Under the pieces are notes generated by a model that saw only the letters and a list, made by a program, of their open reading frames with translations, searched no databases and was not told the origin of the DNA. From contig NC_068938.1 of NCBI RefSeq assembly GCF_016801865.2, positions 115,160,615 through 115,224,614 on the forward strand: a stretch of 64,000 bases of DNA. The letters are read 5' to 3'. Shown in pieces: positions 47,963-60,645 of this stretch. Position 1 is the stretch's first letter, and each line of letters begins with the position of its first letter. The DNA is from Culex pipiens pallens (lineage: Eukaryota > Arthropoda > Insecta > Diptera > Culicidae). The translations under genes and the position numbers were made by a program.

Positions 47963-50900
47963 GCTAACACTTCTTGCTGCCACTTGCACTTCCTTCACCG
48001 TGCAACAGAACAGTTCTTGTGTGGTAGAAATTTCTTTCCTTGATTTGCTTGCCGGGTGGTGGTGGTGGAAGTTGTGTGCAAACGGCAAGTGCCTTCTTCC
48101 TAACTACTGCTGCAAGCGCTCCTAAGCGTTGCTGTTGAGTACGTACTTGTGGGCTCAAGTCTCGTGTGAGGAGTTGTACTCCAAATGGTGAGGTGCACAC
48201 ACACACACACACGTTTAAGGGGGAGCCTTTTGCGCTTTCGGTTCAGTTCCTTAAGTTTCGTGTGTGCCGGTATGCTGATGCGAGAGGAGGGAGGGAGTCG
48301 TACGGCTCTCGGAGGCTCTAATGACGGCGATGATGGTATTGCTGGTGCTGATGGTCGTGCCCCAGCCAAGGATAAGCGCCACCACCTTTACCCATATCGT
48401 GGGAAACGTCGGTGGTGTCGTTTTTCGGATTTTCCGACACCGAGCCAAAATCCAAGACCGGAGTTAAAAACAGAGAATCAGTGCCAGGGGCGGGTAGTTG
48501 GGAATACCGCGCGACGACGAGAGTGCAGGAAAAATAAAACACTTTGAATTTTCTCACTTCACTTTATCCTTGCATAATAAATATTTTCCTCTCTCGCACA
48601 CACTTACACACAGTCACTTTAAGGGAAGGCGGGGCTGGGGCACTGAGTTGGGCGGCGGTTACGGTTGGCGGGGCGCTTCCGGCTCCCTAGGACCAGGAGC
48701 GGGAACGAGGAGCGGTTTCTTTCCGTTTTATTCGCAGCTTTCGCTTGTTCTGCCGGTTTTTACACTTTTGGTTTTCTTTGTTTGAAATGTTTTTATTGCC
48801 GATTGTCACGAAATTGTACTTTCCACAGAAATTTATTATATTATTACCCTCTTGGTTTGGATCTCTTCCACAATCACTGTGGGGCGGTTGCCACAACAAG
48901 TAGGTGGACCCCTTGTTCCACGAAGTTCCACGCACACGGACCGTAAGTCCGGATAAGTCCTTGTGACGACGACGACGACGGCGGCCACGGCGGAAGGTTG
49001 ATACTCATTCATCCACTTAGCAAATTCGTCATCCCTAATATATAGGTGCCGCGACGCCGCCGACGACGACGACCTTTGAAATGCGTTCTGGCTCCGACCC
49101 CTCCCGGCGAGGCTTTTAGCTTGATAGCAGTCGTCTGTCGTCACCGTCGTCGACCCTTAATTCATTATTTAGATTCGGCTGTAATTAATTCCTTCCTGCA
49201 CGATTTTCACCAGGAATTTATGAAAATTACCGTAATCGCACACTGAAATCAATTTTCCCCGATAACTCTCGGCGTCAATTTATTTTTCTCGGCTCACTCA
49301 CTTTCGTTCTGTTGTTGGTTTTTCTCCAAATGACCCCTTATCTCGGGGACCACCACATTCCGGTCAAAGTTACGGGGCTACCTTGCGGAGGCCCAATACG
49401 CCAGCACCACTCTCGTTACTCCAAACTATTTTGAATACTATTTCCCTCCACATCGCAGGCTCGCCACGTTGTTATCTGGGTGACGACTCCTAGCGGTGCA
49501 TATCGATGGGAACGGCTCTAATGGAACGCCAGCTGGTAAAATAAACAAACATAGCCTCATACTGTCCTTGTCCCCGTCACAATACAATTCGCGGCGCTCA
49601 TTCTTTTTTATGACCCCACAACACACTACACAAACGTGGGCGCCAACAATGGCCCCGAACAAAAACAAAAAAAACACGAAAGAGTTAGTCCACGTAGATA
49701 GTAAATTCCTTCCGATCCGGATCACATCAGAGGCAGCAAAAACCGCACACGTTCTAGAACAGGAACCTGCTGGAAATCCAACACCGAGATCCAACCGAAC
49801 GAAGGCTTGCGAAGGGACTAAGCGAAAGCGGGCTAATGCAATCACTTTTGTAACGACACCGCGATTAAGCACATGATTCCGAGCGAACGAACCGGATTCC
49901 GAACGATTTCAGGGGAAGTACCGGTCTCGGAGTTCATTTTCGAAACGGGGAGGTTGGCTACCGGTGAACATGCGCACTCCCGAAAGGATGTCGACTCTGG
50001 GAGTTCATTCGCAGGACGTGCACGGTTGAAATCTATGTCGACCGATGTCGTGTGTGCCGGATCAAAACAAAAACGAGGACAAAGTGCATTTGTGGGGCAC
50101 AAGCTTTGGTACATAAACGGATAGGAATACATTCGAACTGCAAAACCAGCATTCATATGTGGGTTTTGAGAATCGTGAGAAATTTGCAATATGCGGATGG
50201 AGCTAGTTTGCGCTAGAAGTGTTTAGCTGACCATCAGGAAATCTTCCTTGTAAATCGAAAAGATATATGTACAATTTGAAACAATTTGAATTTAATTGGC
50301 AATCTACCGGATGCCAATAAAGATATTCGACGGTTCATTGTTCATAGTAGTTTTTGCAACAAATTGCAAAAATTAGATTTGAACTATCATGTTTTAAACA
50401 AGTTGAATACAACATTTTTATTGCAGTTCTGAAAAACACACTTTGAGTCGTAACTTTTGTCAGTTGTTTCCCCGTTGAATGTTATTTGACTTCGAGATAA
50501 TTACAAAGTTGAATATTTCAGCACTCAAATGAATGCTTGAATAGTAGTTTATGCAACAAGTTGCAAAAAGAGGATTTTTCAGTGCTGAAAAGTAGAACTT
50601 TTCAGCATTTATTTTGAAAAGTGTTGCTATTCGATTCTGTTATTTTTGGTACAGAAAAGTAGGCTATTTCGTCGTTCAAGAATGACAGGAAAAGTAAGTA
50701 GTTTCACGACGGAATTGCAAAAAGAAATTTTTACATTTCCGTTGTGAAACAACTAACTTTTCTTGTAATTTTCGAAAGACGACACGGCCTACTTTCCATC
50801 GCCAAAAATAGTTAAAAACTGCACTGAAAGTTGTTCAAAAAATCAAGTTTAGCAACTAGTTAAATACACATTTTTTTGCAATCCCGGAAAACACCCTTTC
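47963..50900 (-). promoter_or_regulatory. Probable 5' UTR and promoter region of the DIP-like gene
   Basis: This region lies immediately upstream of the leader exon. It is GC-richer than the rest of the window and mostly free of recognisable transposons. It carries GACGAC/GGCGGC-type trinucleotide runs near 48965-48995 and 49045-49070 and a CA run near 48197-48211. Such composition is common around insect developmental promoters. I cannot place a transcription start, TATA box or initiator with confidence, and long ORFs on both strands at 49438-50189 look like by-products of base composition. Confidence 0.35.
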
Positions 50901-51215
50901 AATTTGATTTTTTTCAGCGGATGGTTTGTTTCTTCACTTAAATGTTTTTTTACTGTAAAGATAAGTGTTGAATTCCAATACAATGCCAAAAAATGTTACA
51001 TTTTGCAATTCCGTCATAAAACTACTTCACGGTGTGTTTTCTGGGCAACTTTTAGAAGAAAAAAAAGTCAAAATAGTAAAAAATCGAAGTAAAAAGAATA
51101 TATTTGTTTTTTTTTTGCGGAAAAAAAGTGTTTACGAGACTGTACAACGAAAATTCACAAAAACTAGACAAACACAAGAATATATTTCACCTGATTGCAA
51201 TCAAAACTACATATA
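50900..51215. other. AT-rich stretch without recognised feature
   Basis: No gene or repeat structure was recognised. Confidence 0.4.
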
Positions 51216-51217
51216 TG

Positions 51218-51903
51218 GGTAATTCTCCGCCAACTCACACAGCAGTTGCCCCGACCCCTCTTCGATTTGCGTGAAACTTTGTCCTAAGGGGTAACTTTTG
51301 TCCCTGATCACGGATCCGAGGTCCGTTTTTTGATATCTCGTGACGAGGGGCGGTACGACCCCTTTCAATTTTTAAGCATGCGAAAAAAGAGGTGTTTTCA
51401 ATAATTTGCAGCCTGAAACGGTGATGAGATAGAAATTTGATGTCAAAGAGACTTTTATGTAAAATTAGACGCCCAATTTGATGGCGTGCTCAGAATTCCG
51501 AAAAAACGTATTTTTCATCGAAAAAACATTAAAAATTTTTTTTAGAACTCTGCCATTTTCCGTTACTTGACTGTAAAAGTTTTTGGAACATGTCATTTTA
51601 AGGGAAATTTAATGTACATTGACCCAGAAGGGTAATTTTTTCATTTAGAACATTTGTTTTCATTTTAAAATTACGTGTTGTTTCTAACATTGCAGGGTTA
51701 TTTTTTAGATTGTAACAATGTTGTACAAAGTTGTAGAGCAGACAATTACAAAAATTTTGTTATATAAACATAAGAGGTTTGCTTATAAACATCACGAGTT
51801 ATCGCGATTTACGAAAAAAGACATCAGATTCGTGATCAGGGACAAAAGTAACCCCTTAGGACAAAGTTTCACGCGAATGTGTGAGTTGGTAGGGAATCAC
51901 CCA
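51218..51903. mobile_element. Element of the GGGTAATTCTC family
   Basis: The left end is GGGTAATTCTCCGCCAACTC and the right end is the complement of GGGTGATTCCCTACCAACTC. Internal landmarks are GTGACGAGGGGCGGTACGAC, TTGACCCAGAAGGGTAATTT and CATCACGAGTTATCGCGATT. It is shared with copies at 17.5-20.1, 33.0 and 57.4-58.3 kb. Confidence 0.82.
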
Positions 51904-51966
51904 TCTATATTTAGAAAGTAAGCTTTAGCGTTGTGAACAATAATATCACCAGTTTTTTTTTTCAAT

Positions 51967-52166
51967 GCCGGGACCCGTGGTGTAGGGGTAAGCGTGGTTG
52001 CCTCTCACCCAGTCGGCCTGGGTTTGATCTTAGGAGGTCCCGGTGGCAAATTTTGAGGAGATTTGTCTGATCACGCCTCCCGTTGGACGGGGATGTAAAT
52101 GTTGGCCCCGGTCTAACCAAGAGGTTAGATCGTTAGCTCAGTCCAGGTGTAGGAGTCGTCTCCCTA
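51967..52166 (+). mobile_element. tRNA-Glu-like SINE, uninterrupted copy
   Basis: GGGACCCGTGGTGTAGGGGT then AAGCGTGGTTGCCTCTCACC opens a tRNA-Glu-like head, followed by GTCTGATCACGCCTCCCGTT and an end at GAGTCGTCTCCCT. It is the uninterrupted sister of 45894-46465. Confidence 0.82.
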
Positions 52167-52533
52167 CAACCAGAACTGGGCATCGGCATACGAGAGGATA
52201 AAGAGCACGATTCGGTAGTAAAATGGTACTGTGTGCGGACGGAGAGGATAAATTCCGAAATTTCCGAGAGTACTTTACTCATGGGTTCATCTTCAAAAAA
52301 AGTTAATCTATCAAAAAAAAAAAATAAACTACCGGTACCGAGACTCGAACCCAAGACCTTCGGTTTATTGAAACGTGCCTTTGCCGTATGGGCCATCATG
52401 GTTCGGTGACTAAGTGGCGGTCATTTGTCCATATAAACCACTCAATAGGATGAACTGTTCCAATGAACGAATGAACACGCGAGAGGACAATACTTCATGA
52501 GGATTATCCCCTCGTTCTTTAACTTTGGGTGTA
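52167..52533 (-). mobile_element. CACCCA-terminal element with tRNA-like core, copy 1
   Basis: It runs from CCAGAACTGGGCATCGGCAT to AACTTTGGGTGTA. On the minus strand a tRNA-like block with GGCCCATACGGCAAAGGCAC and B box GGGTTCGAGTCTC is visible. It is arranged head to head with copy 2 at 52580-52970. Confidence 0.75.
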
Positions 52534-52579
52534 GGTCCTGTCTCGGTGGAGTCGCTTGTAGGCAGTGGACTCACAATCC
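52534..52579 (+). other. SINE-head fragment between the head-to-head elements
   Basis: GGTCCTGTCTCGGTGGAGTC then GCTTGTAGGCAGTGGACTCA resembles the head of the SINE at 45700-45893. It forms the spacer of the inverted pair. Confidence 0.55.
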
Positions 52580-52970
52580 ACACCCAAAGTTAAAGAACGA
52601 GAGGATAGTCCTCACGAAAATAAACGTGAGGAAAGTGCTATTTTGCGAGAGTAAAGACCTCTCGCGTGTTCATTCGTTCATTGGAAGAGTTCATCCTATT
52701 GAGTGGCTTATATGGACAAATACCGCGACTTAGTCACCGAACCATGGTGGCCCATACGGCAAAGGCACGGTTCAATAAGCCGAAGGTCTTGGGTTCGAGT
52801 CTCGGTACCGGTACTTTTTTTTTGATAAATGAACTTTTTTTGAAGATGAACCATGAGTAAAGTACTCTCGGTAATTTCGGGATTTATCCTCTCCGTCCGC
52901 ACACATTACCAATTTACTACCGAATCGTGCTCTTTATCCTCTCGTATGCCGATGCCCAGTTCTGGGTGTA
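52580..52970 (+). mobile_element. CACCCA-terminal element with tRNA-like core, copy 2
   Basis: It starts ACACCCAAAGTTAAAGAACG and ends CCCAGTTCTGGGTGTA. The tRNA-like block GGCCCATACGGCAAAGGCAC plus CTTGGGTTCGAGTCTCGG is in direct orientation, followed by oligo-T. It is the inverse of copy 1. Confidence 0.78.
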
Positions 52971-52972
52971 GT

Positions 52973-54259
52973 TTCCAACATATATTCCTGACATAGTACA
53001 CCTTAAATCGATCCATTACTTGAGTCCCAGCGTCATGAGAAGGTGTAAAATAGTGTTTTTTTCTTTAAAAATATTTTCAAATTGCTCTGGTAAATAAACT
53101 GTCATGTCTGAATTCCAAAACTAATGTTGTAGCATTGTTGCAAACAAAATGAAGAACAATTTTGCAGAAAAAAGAATGAAATTTTATCCATTTTCAGTAA
53201 AGTTATGTCCATTTTAGTGGGTAAATTGTTGGAAATTTTCAAAATTCTTCGATATTTAACTCATTCCTGTTATTAACAGCTACTACGACCATATTCAGTA
53301 GGATGTAACAAAAATTACTTTTTGGCGGTCATTCAGGGGCTGGTTCCAGTGGGCATACTGAGCTCAAATCTCAAATATGAGCTTGATTGAACTTAATAGG
53401 AGCTGTCGCTTTGCATTTTAATTTTAAATGGGATTTAATCAGTAATGAACATGTTTTTCAAAAATGTAGATTTGTTAGGCACTTTGGCCACTAAAGCGTT
53501 TATTTTCAACATCATTGGCATGTAGGACAGATCCTTGCGCATGTTTTGGTATATATAACATTGAAGTTTTGAGCAAAATGAAATGGCGCGTCGCCTATCT
53601 TTTCTGCTGAGCCGTTTTTGAAAAAAATCAAGACATTGAAGGCCTGAGCTCCAGAGTGCTTCAATTCAATGTTATATATACCAAAACATGCGCAAGGATC
53701 TGTCCTACATGCCAATGATGTTGAAGATAAACGCTTTAGTGGCCAAAGTGCCTAACAAATCTACATTTTTTAAAAACCATGTTTTTTCTGATTAAATCCC
53801 ATTTAAAATTAAAATGCAAAGCACCAGCTCCTATTAAGTTCAATCAAGATCATATTCGAGATTTGAGCTCAGTATGCCCACTGGAACCAGCCCCTGAATG
53901 ACCGCCAAAAAGTAATTTTTGTTACATCCTACTGAATATGATCGTAGTAGCTGTTAATAACAAGAATGAGTTAAATATCGAAGAATTTTGAAAATTGCCA
54001 ACAATTTTCCCACTAAAATGGACATAACTTTACTGAAAATGGATAAAATTTCATTCTTTTTTCTGCAAAATTGTTCTTCATTTTGTTTGCAACAATGCTA
54101 CAACATTAGTTTTGGAATTTAGACATGACAGTTTATTTACCAGAGCAATTTGAAAATAATTTTTTAAGAAAAAAACACTATTTTACACCTTCTCATGACG
54201 CTGGGACTCAAGTAATGGACCGGTTTAAGGTGTACTATGTCAGGAATATATGTTGGGAA
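52973..54259. repeat. 1.3-kb near-perfect palindrome
   Basis: The left arm from TTCCAACATATATTCCTGAC pairs with the right arm ending GTCAGGAATATATGTTGGGA. The axis is near 53615, the arms are about 590 bp each and the spacer is about 80-100 bp. Matching blocks include GGCGGTCATTCAGGGGCTGG and GAGCTC at 53360 and 53865. No coding region is present. It is probably a foldback transposon. Confidence 0.92.
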
Positions 54260-55127
54260 CTAAGAATTGATATTTTGATGAAAATTTACATCTTTGTCCA
54301 ATGTTAGACCGAGATTTTAGACGTATTTTTGAGGTTTTAGGTGAAATATTAGGTTTTTAACTTCAAATCAAGATAAAATCAGTTTTCACCGATAGAATAT
54401 TTTGGAAATCGATTTTTCTTACTCAGAATAGTCTCCCCAACAACCTCCAGGAGGAATTTCCGAGGTGCATGCAAGTTGCATAATAATCCCCTTCTTACCC
54501 ACCGTGATTACATGGTGTGCCATAGTTTTGTTTTTTGCATATTCAAAAGCAAACATTTTAACATGTTAAGCTCGAAACGTCACTAAGCGACATACGATAA
54601 AATCACTTTTTACCTTTCATTGCCATACATTTCACATGATTTAGTTGATGTTGAAATAAGTTGAAAATCAATTTTCATCTACACACCTATCAACCTCTTT
54701 TCCCAGGTGAAAGAGGAGGGAATAGAACCACTTTGTTGAATTACCAAGTTAGTTTGTATCTAAAACCCCTTTTCACGCATTAGTTTGTATACGATGCTGA
54801 CGGTGCAACTTTTTTTTTGCTGTTTCTCACTTTTTGATTCAACGATAAAAAGTGTGTTGCGTTTGATGCTTTTCACGTCGTGTATCGCATCAAAATTTCA
54901 ACAAAATCACGAACCTTTGTCTAAGCACTTCAAAAGGGCCGGAAAATCCTCGTTGAAACTAGCTCAGAATAGATCAATGAGGGGGACAGGCGGCGCGCGC
55001 TAGAGAGACTCTGCTGTAGTTTTCCTATGCAAAACACATAGTTCAGTCACTATCGCAAAGTGCTGGAATTTGCTATTCTATTCCCGTGTGGGCAGCCGAC
55101 CAATGTTGGCGGGGATGGGAAGGTCTG

Positions 55128-55128
<1 letters not shown>

Positions 55129-55177
<49 letters not shown>
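55129..55177. repeat. (TG)n microsatellite
   Basis: About 24 uninterrupted TG dinucleotides. Confidence 0.97.
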
Positions 55178-55717
55178 TTCCAGTGTGTCCTTACCGCGTG
55201 TTCCAGCCATCCATCCGTCCATCGTCGAGCGTCATCGTCGTTAAAATCTCTCGAAACTTGCATTTTCTTGTTTTTAGCGTTGATTAGTTTGGTAATTACT
55301 ACTAGAGTGATTAAAACTTAACTTTCTCCAATCTTCGTAGTCGCGCTATCTCACGTGCTGTTTTTGAAATTTTGAGATAAAAAGGGTTCAATGTTTAATA
55401 AAAATTAGGAGTATCAATACAAACACCTTATAAAAGACAACTCAAATATAGAGTTAATTTCATATATTTGAAGTTTTGCTCAGTTTTACATTTTAGTAAA
55501 TTATGTAAATAAATAATTTATGAACAAACTCTTGTTTCGACGGCATACCAAAATAAAAAAAAACTAATTTTATGAAAACCCAGAGAATTGCTCAGCAGGG
55601 ACCTCTGCCAGGAAGTGGAGCGAAATTCCGGGCATAACGTGGTCCGATCATGGAACAAGCAAAGCAAATCGACTGAAAATACCAACGGGGGGGTAATTTT
55701 CCACCACATCTGAACGA

Positions 55718-55741
55718 GTGTGTGTGTGTGTGTGTGTGTGT
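55718..55741. repeat. (GT)n microsatellite
   Basis: An uninterrupted GT run of about 24 bp. Confidence 0.9.
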
Positions 55742-57048
55742 TCGTTGTATGTACCGTGTCATGCAGCGGATACATCATCGGGGCAAGCATGAAAGCTAAT
55801 GCTCGCCTACATGAACATGATCGCTATTTATCATGTTAGACGAAGTTTCGTGTACAGGCTGGTCACATGTGTGAGCGTCGATGTGTGTGTGTTTCATCGA
55901 TTAAACAGAAGTGTTGAAATTAAATAAATTAGCATCACCATCCGCGCGTACCTCATGTGTGAACGAATGTATGTGTGTGTGTGTCAAGCATGTGTTGGAG
56001 TATGTCGTACTTTGGAACATTTTGTTTGCGCGACGAAGCCAACATCGTCGGCACCGCGTGGGAAAGTGATTTTTGTGTTTGTGTTGCCAATTTGACTATT
56101 TTCATCGGTGATCAAATATTGACTAGGACAATTAGGGGATGCAGACACGCACACACACATTTGAGGGCGGACGCGCTTCGGCAGGAATTCATCAAAGGGA
56201 CGGATTTCATGCCACAAAGACTTTGTGTTTGCATCAAACATCGTGGACGTGCCTTTGCTATAAAGTGCGAAAAACCTAGGTCTTACCCAAGAACATGGAA
56301 GGGAACCGTCTTTGACTTATTTGACTTTGCTAAACAGTGAATATTTCCTGCTCATGCAAGTTGAGAGAAAGTTTTTCATACGGATATTATTTGTCATTTT
56401 TCTCTTAACAATTTGCCACAAAAAAAAAACAAGTAAATGATTACAATTTTACATTCTTGCCCGTGTTCATCTGAAGAGCACCTTTGTAAAGACCGTAAAA
56501 TCATCGACAGATAGAGACATAATGAGATAGCGAAGATCGACAACCATAGAGTTTTTTTTAATAAGTCATCTTTGAAACATTTTGTATTATCGAGCTTTGG
56601 ATAATCGAATACGGACTGTATTCAAGGATGCCAGATGCACAGATTTGTCTGTGTTTCACAGACATTTGGGCTTGTGTCAGACATTTTTTGAAGTACACAG
56701 ACTTTTAAAATACTTCATTAAATTAATAATTTGTAAAAATTTTAACCGATACTTATTTAGTTAGTTCTCGAATGCTTAAAAACGCAATTTCTGGTGGATT
56801 ACAATGACTGTAAATTGATATATTTGAATTTTAGACAAGTGCACAGACATACACAGACTTGTTTACAGACATTTTAAAAAACCATCTGGCATCCCTGACT
56901 GTATTACAGTTGACTCTCTGGTTTTCAATCTGCACTATCACAATGTTGCTCTTCTTTCTTCGATGTCTTTTCTAGCTCGATAGTTTACTTTCATGACAGT
57001 AGTAGAAATATCCACTATTCAGAACTTATTCCGTTTAAAATATACATA

Positions 57049-57423
57049 CACCCAGAACTGGGCATCGGCATACGAGAGGATAAAGAGCACGATTCGGTAG
57101 TAAAATGGTACTGTGAGCGGACGGAGAGGATAAATCCCGAAATTACCGAGAGTACTTTACTCATGGTTCATCTTCAAAAAAAGTTCATTTATCAAAAAAA
57201 AAGTACCGGTACCGAGACTCGAACCCAAGACCTTCGGCTTATTGAACCGTGCCTTTGCCGTATGGGCCACCATGGTTCGGTGATTTGTCCATATAAGCCA
57301 CTCAATAGGATGAACTCTTCCAATGAACGAATGAACACGCGAGAGGTCTTTACTCTCGCAAAATAGCACTTTCCTCACGTTTATTTTCGTGAGGACTATC
57401 CTCTCGTTCTTTAACTTTGGGTG
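57049..57423 (-). mobile_element. CACCCA-terminal element with tRNA-like core, copy 3, TA-flanked
   Basis: The ends CACCCAGAACTGGGCATCGG and TCTTTAACTTTGGGTG are flanked by TA (57047-57048 and 57424-57425). On the minus strand the tRNA-like block GGCCCATACGGCAAAGGCAC with B box GGGTTCGAGTCTC is intact. It lies inside or next to a GGGTAATTCTC-family foldback. Confidence 0.85.
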
Positions 57424-57439
57424 TACTTTTCCTGTCATA

Positions 57440-58306
57440 TTAATTGATCCTTGTATTTCTCATCGAAAAAAAAGCACTTAAAAAGTTTTTTTTTAAATTT
57501 TGGAACATGTCATTTTATGGGAAATTAAATGTACTTTTCGAATCTACATTGACCCAGAAGGGTCATTTTTTTCATTTAGTTCAAAATTTTTCATTTTAAA
57601 ATTTCTTGTATTTCTTACTTTGCAGGGTTATTTTTTAGAGTGTTCTACAAAGAGACAGACAATTACAAAAAATTTTATATCTAAACATAAGGGGTTTGCT
57701 TATAAACATCACGAGTTATCGCGATTTTACAAAAAAAGAAGTTTTGAAATATTTACTTTTTGCGTTTCTTTTTGTTTCGTCGTCCGTGTCTGTTGCGGGT
57801 GACCATGAACGGCCATGATCAACGACGACCAAAACTTTTTTTCGTAAAATCGCGATAACTCGTGATGTTTGTAAGCAAACCCCTTATGTTTAGATATCAA
57901 AATTTTTGTAATTGTCTGCTCTATAACTTTGTAGAACATTGTTACACTTTAAAAAACCCTGCAAAGTTAGAAAACCACGAAATATTAACATGAAAATTTT
58001 TGTTCTAAATGAAAAAATGACCCTTCTGGGTCAATGTAGATTCGAAAAGTACATTAAATTTCCCAAAATGACATGTGCCAAAAATGTTTACAGTCAATTA
58101 ACGGAAAATAACAGAGTTTAAAAACTTTTTTTGTGTTTTTTTCGATGAAAAATACATTTTTTCAGAATAATGAGCGCGCCATTAAATCGGGCGTCTAATT
58201 TTACATAAAAGTCTCTTTGACACCAAATTAGGACAAAGTTTCACGCAAATCGAAGAGGAGTCGGGGCAACTTTTCCCGATTTCGAGTGAGTTGGTAGAGA
58301 ATAATC
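57440..58306. mobile_element. Foldback copy of the GGGTAATTCTC family
   Basis: Two inverted arms (about 57440-57740 and 57835-58160) share TTGACCCAGAAGGGTC and CATCACGAGTTATCGCGATT. The right end is GTGAGTTGGTAGAGAATAAT. The block TAATTGTCTGCTCTATAACT then TTGTAGAACATTGTTACACT is the unoccupied target of the hAT-like element at 17631. Confidence 0.78.
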
Positions 58307-60380
58307 CTTGTATGTAACCCCTTAACCAACTATTTCAGGAACAACATGAGAAATGCTACTTGTTTAAAAACTTGTTTTCCAGCACTTATCGTTTTTATCT
58401 AACTTGGTAAACCTCAAATGAATTTTACTTGAGTTGAATCTCCTGCAAACTCAAAAGATGATTTGTCTCCAGGAGAGTAAATTACCTAATCATGTTTCGT
58501 TGACCATAAATCTTACTCAACTGTTTCGTTACACTTACAGCGATTTTTATTCCGATCTTTTCCCAACGGCATTCTTCAAAAAGCATTTATGTACAAACAT
58601 TCTGCTCATACCTTTTCAAGATAACATGCGCCACACAGTGCGTGAATAAAATTACAAAGAGATGCTCTTTGCCCTCCTCCAAAAAACACTTACCACCTCA
58701 ATACGCACCGCTGGGCGCGAAACCATGTGAATCCACCGCAAATCTCGTACACCCTGATGACATTATGATTAACGGCTTAGCCGCACCAAAGAACCCCCTC
58801 TCCTCCTCACTTTTCTCGTCACTGCCTGAGATAATTCACGAAAAAGATAAAAAAAAGCTTCCACCGACACGGCGAAAAGAATTTTCCACAGGCCACCGCA
58901 CCGTAATTTACATTTCGCTCGGCCAGGTTATTTTCCCCTTAAAACTTGCTCCGTTCCGCGATCAAGGAGGAACTCCTAGCAGTGTGCTTCAAAAATCACA
59001 TGTGCATAAATCATGTTGATCATCGCATTTTTTCGCTTCGTTTCCCTAGATGTCGCGCCATCAAGCTCTCCACCCTTCCCACAGTGCCATCCTCTAAATG
59101 ACACGCAGGTAGGCAGGCAGGCAGGCCGGTCCTGTTTCCTGAGCGTTGGTTTGATGTTTGGTGGCCATTTTCACCTTGGCCGCTGCTGTAGCTGGGTGGT
59201 TTGAGTTGGGGGAGGTAGTGGTAATGAGAGCTACCTTAGGGAGGAAAGTTGTGCATGCTTAAGTTTTGTAAAATGTTAGAAGTTCTGATTATTTGTTTTA
59301 ATTGACTACATTAGTATGTATTTATTTCTTAATCTGTTTATAAATAAGACTCCTCATGAAAAATATCTAGCTACACATTTGAATTCGAAGTATTTAAAAT
59401 TGAACAAGCCCTAAGTTCAATTTTTTATGTGCCAATATCTCAAGAACTTTTTTTTAATTATTTTTAAAAAAATTAAATTGAAGTGAGTGTGGCACTACAT
59501 TATATTATATTTTTTTTAATGGCAGGATAATTTTATATTTGGCTTCACAATTTACCACGTGCCCACCCCACCCATGGGCACACACACTTGGGTTCGCAGT
59601 TTCGTAACTTATGCGCTGATGCTATCCTTGCTTGCTTGCTGCAGCTTTCCTTCGCCACCACCGCAAATTGTCGCTGCTATGGCATGTGGTGCTGAAATTT
59701 ACAAGTTTTCGCCCTGTTATTTCCTTTTATCATTCAGGGTGTTTTTCACTTACCGGGTTTTTTGCCGAAAAAAGATTTACATTCAGTTGAAACATAAATT
59801 GTAAAAAAATGTGATAGAAAGTTTAAAACAGAATTAAACAACAACAAATAATGTAAAATATTTAAAACAATCGGTCTATCATTCTTGTATACCTGCTAGG
59901 AGGTTTAAAACTGTGATGCTTTTGTTTACCCAGCAAGTCAAGTGAGCATAACTTTCGCTTTCTTTTTTTGTTTCGCCCTAGCACCGACATCTTGATTAGT
60001 GTACTATGTTTCATCTCGCACACTTCGGCGCGGCCTTCGAGGAAGGTAGCAGGAAAGCAAAGCAAAATGGAAATCTTGTGGGAAAAGGACCAACGAGCGA
60101 ACACCAACCTTATCTTGTTTACAAAAATTATGCATTAATGGGATTAATTTTTCTCTGTTTGCGTCAGGGTTCATGTTTTATTCACCATCCTGGGAAAATT
60201 GAAAAGAAAACTGGAGTTTGGAGTAGTTTGTTGTAGGCCTGATGGAGGTGTAGCTAAGAAGATATTCGTGTATTCTCCTGGAGATAGGTAGATTTACACA
60301 GCACTTGAGCTAATAATATCTCTTGTTGGTGAATTGTTTAGTAATTTTTGAATGATTTTTTTTACCAATACAGCCAATGG
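58307..60380. other. Upstream non-coding stretch
   Basis: No supported gene. The plus frame at 58642-59019 is long but has no domain I recognise. GCAGGCAGGCAGGC occurs near 59112-59127. Confidence 0.4.
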
Positions 60381-60387
60381 CTAGGGT

Positions 60388-60645
60388 GACAAGAAAAATT
60401 GACAATTTTGGAAAATCTTACGAAATACCCCCCTGGTTTGATTCTTTAGATAGAAAAAAGTAACTGATTCTTATAAAAAATATGAAAAACAACTTTGTCG
60501 AAGACAGCAAAACGATCCGAGATAATCCAATTTAAAGAAGACGTTTTTGCATGAAAAGTTGTTTCCACCAGGTTATCGGTCTATTACGGGATTTGGCCAA
60601 AATTGGCAATTTTTATTTTTACTTGATCGAACCAGGGGGTATTCA
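60388..60645. mobile_element. Second GGTGACAA-terminal element copy
   Basis: CTAGGGTGACAAGAAAAATT, ACCCCCCTGGTTTGATTCTT then TAGATAGAAAAAAGTAACTG match the right part of 28592-29086 inverted. An inner inverse AAAATTGGCAATTTTTATTT lies near 60599. Confidence 0.55.

Larger units (their letters stand above)
54260..57046. other. Upstream non-coding stretch with microsatellites
   Basis: No supported gene. It contains TG-rich microsatellites and, at 56580-56622, an inverted match to the pogo-like terminus at 8631. A short tract rich in CACAGACAT repeats spans about 56640-56880. The minus ORFs over the CA runs are repeat artefacts. Confidence 0.45.

Noticed and set aside
48088..48088. Upstream extension of the leader exon frame to a TTG at 48088
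   Set aside because: Not an ATG, and it would bury the signal peptide 42 residues inside the protein.
49438..50189. Long overlapping ORFs on both strands upstream of the leader exon (up to 144 residues)
   Set aside because: Both strands are open at once in a GC-richer block, there is no recognisable domain, and no splice structure supports them. They look like composition artefacts in a promoter-proximal region.
55078..55321. ORFs with poly-Val/Cys or poly-His/Thr at the TG run
   Set aside because: They are translations of a dinucleotide microsatellite.
58642..59019. Plus-strand ORF of 125 residues
   Set aside because: No domain or homology recognised, TTG-type start, no neighbouring exon signals.
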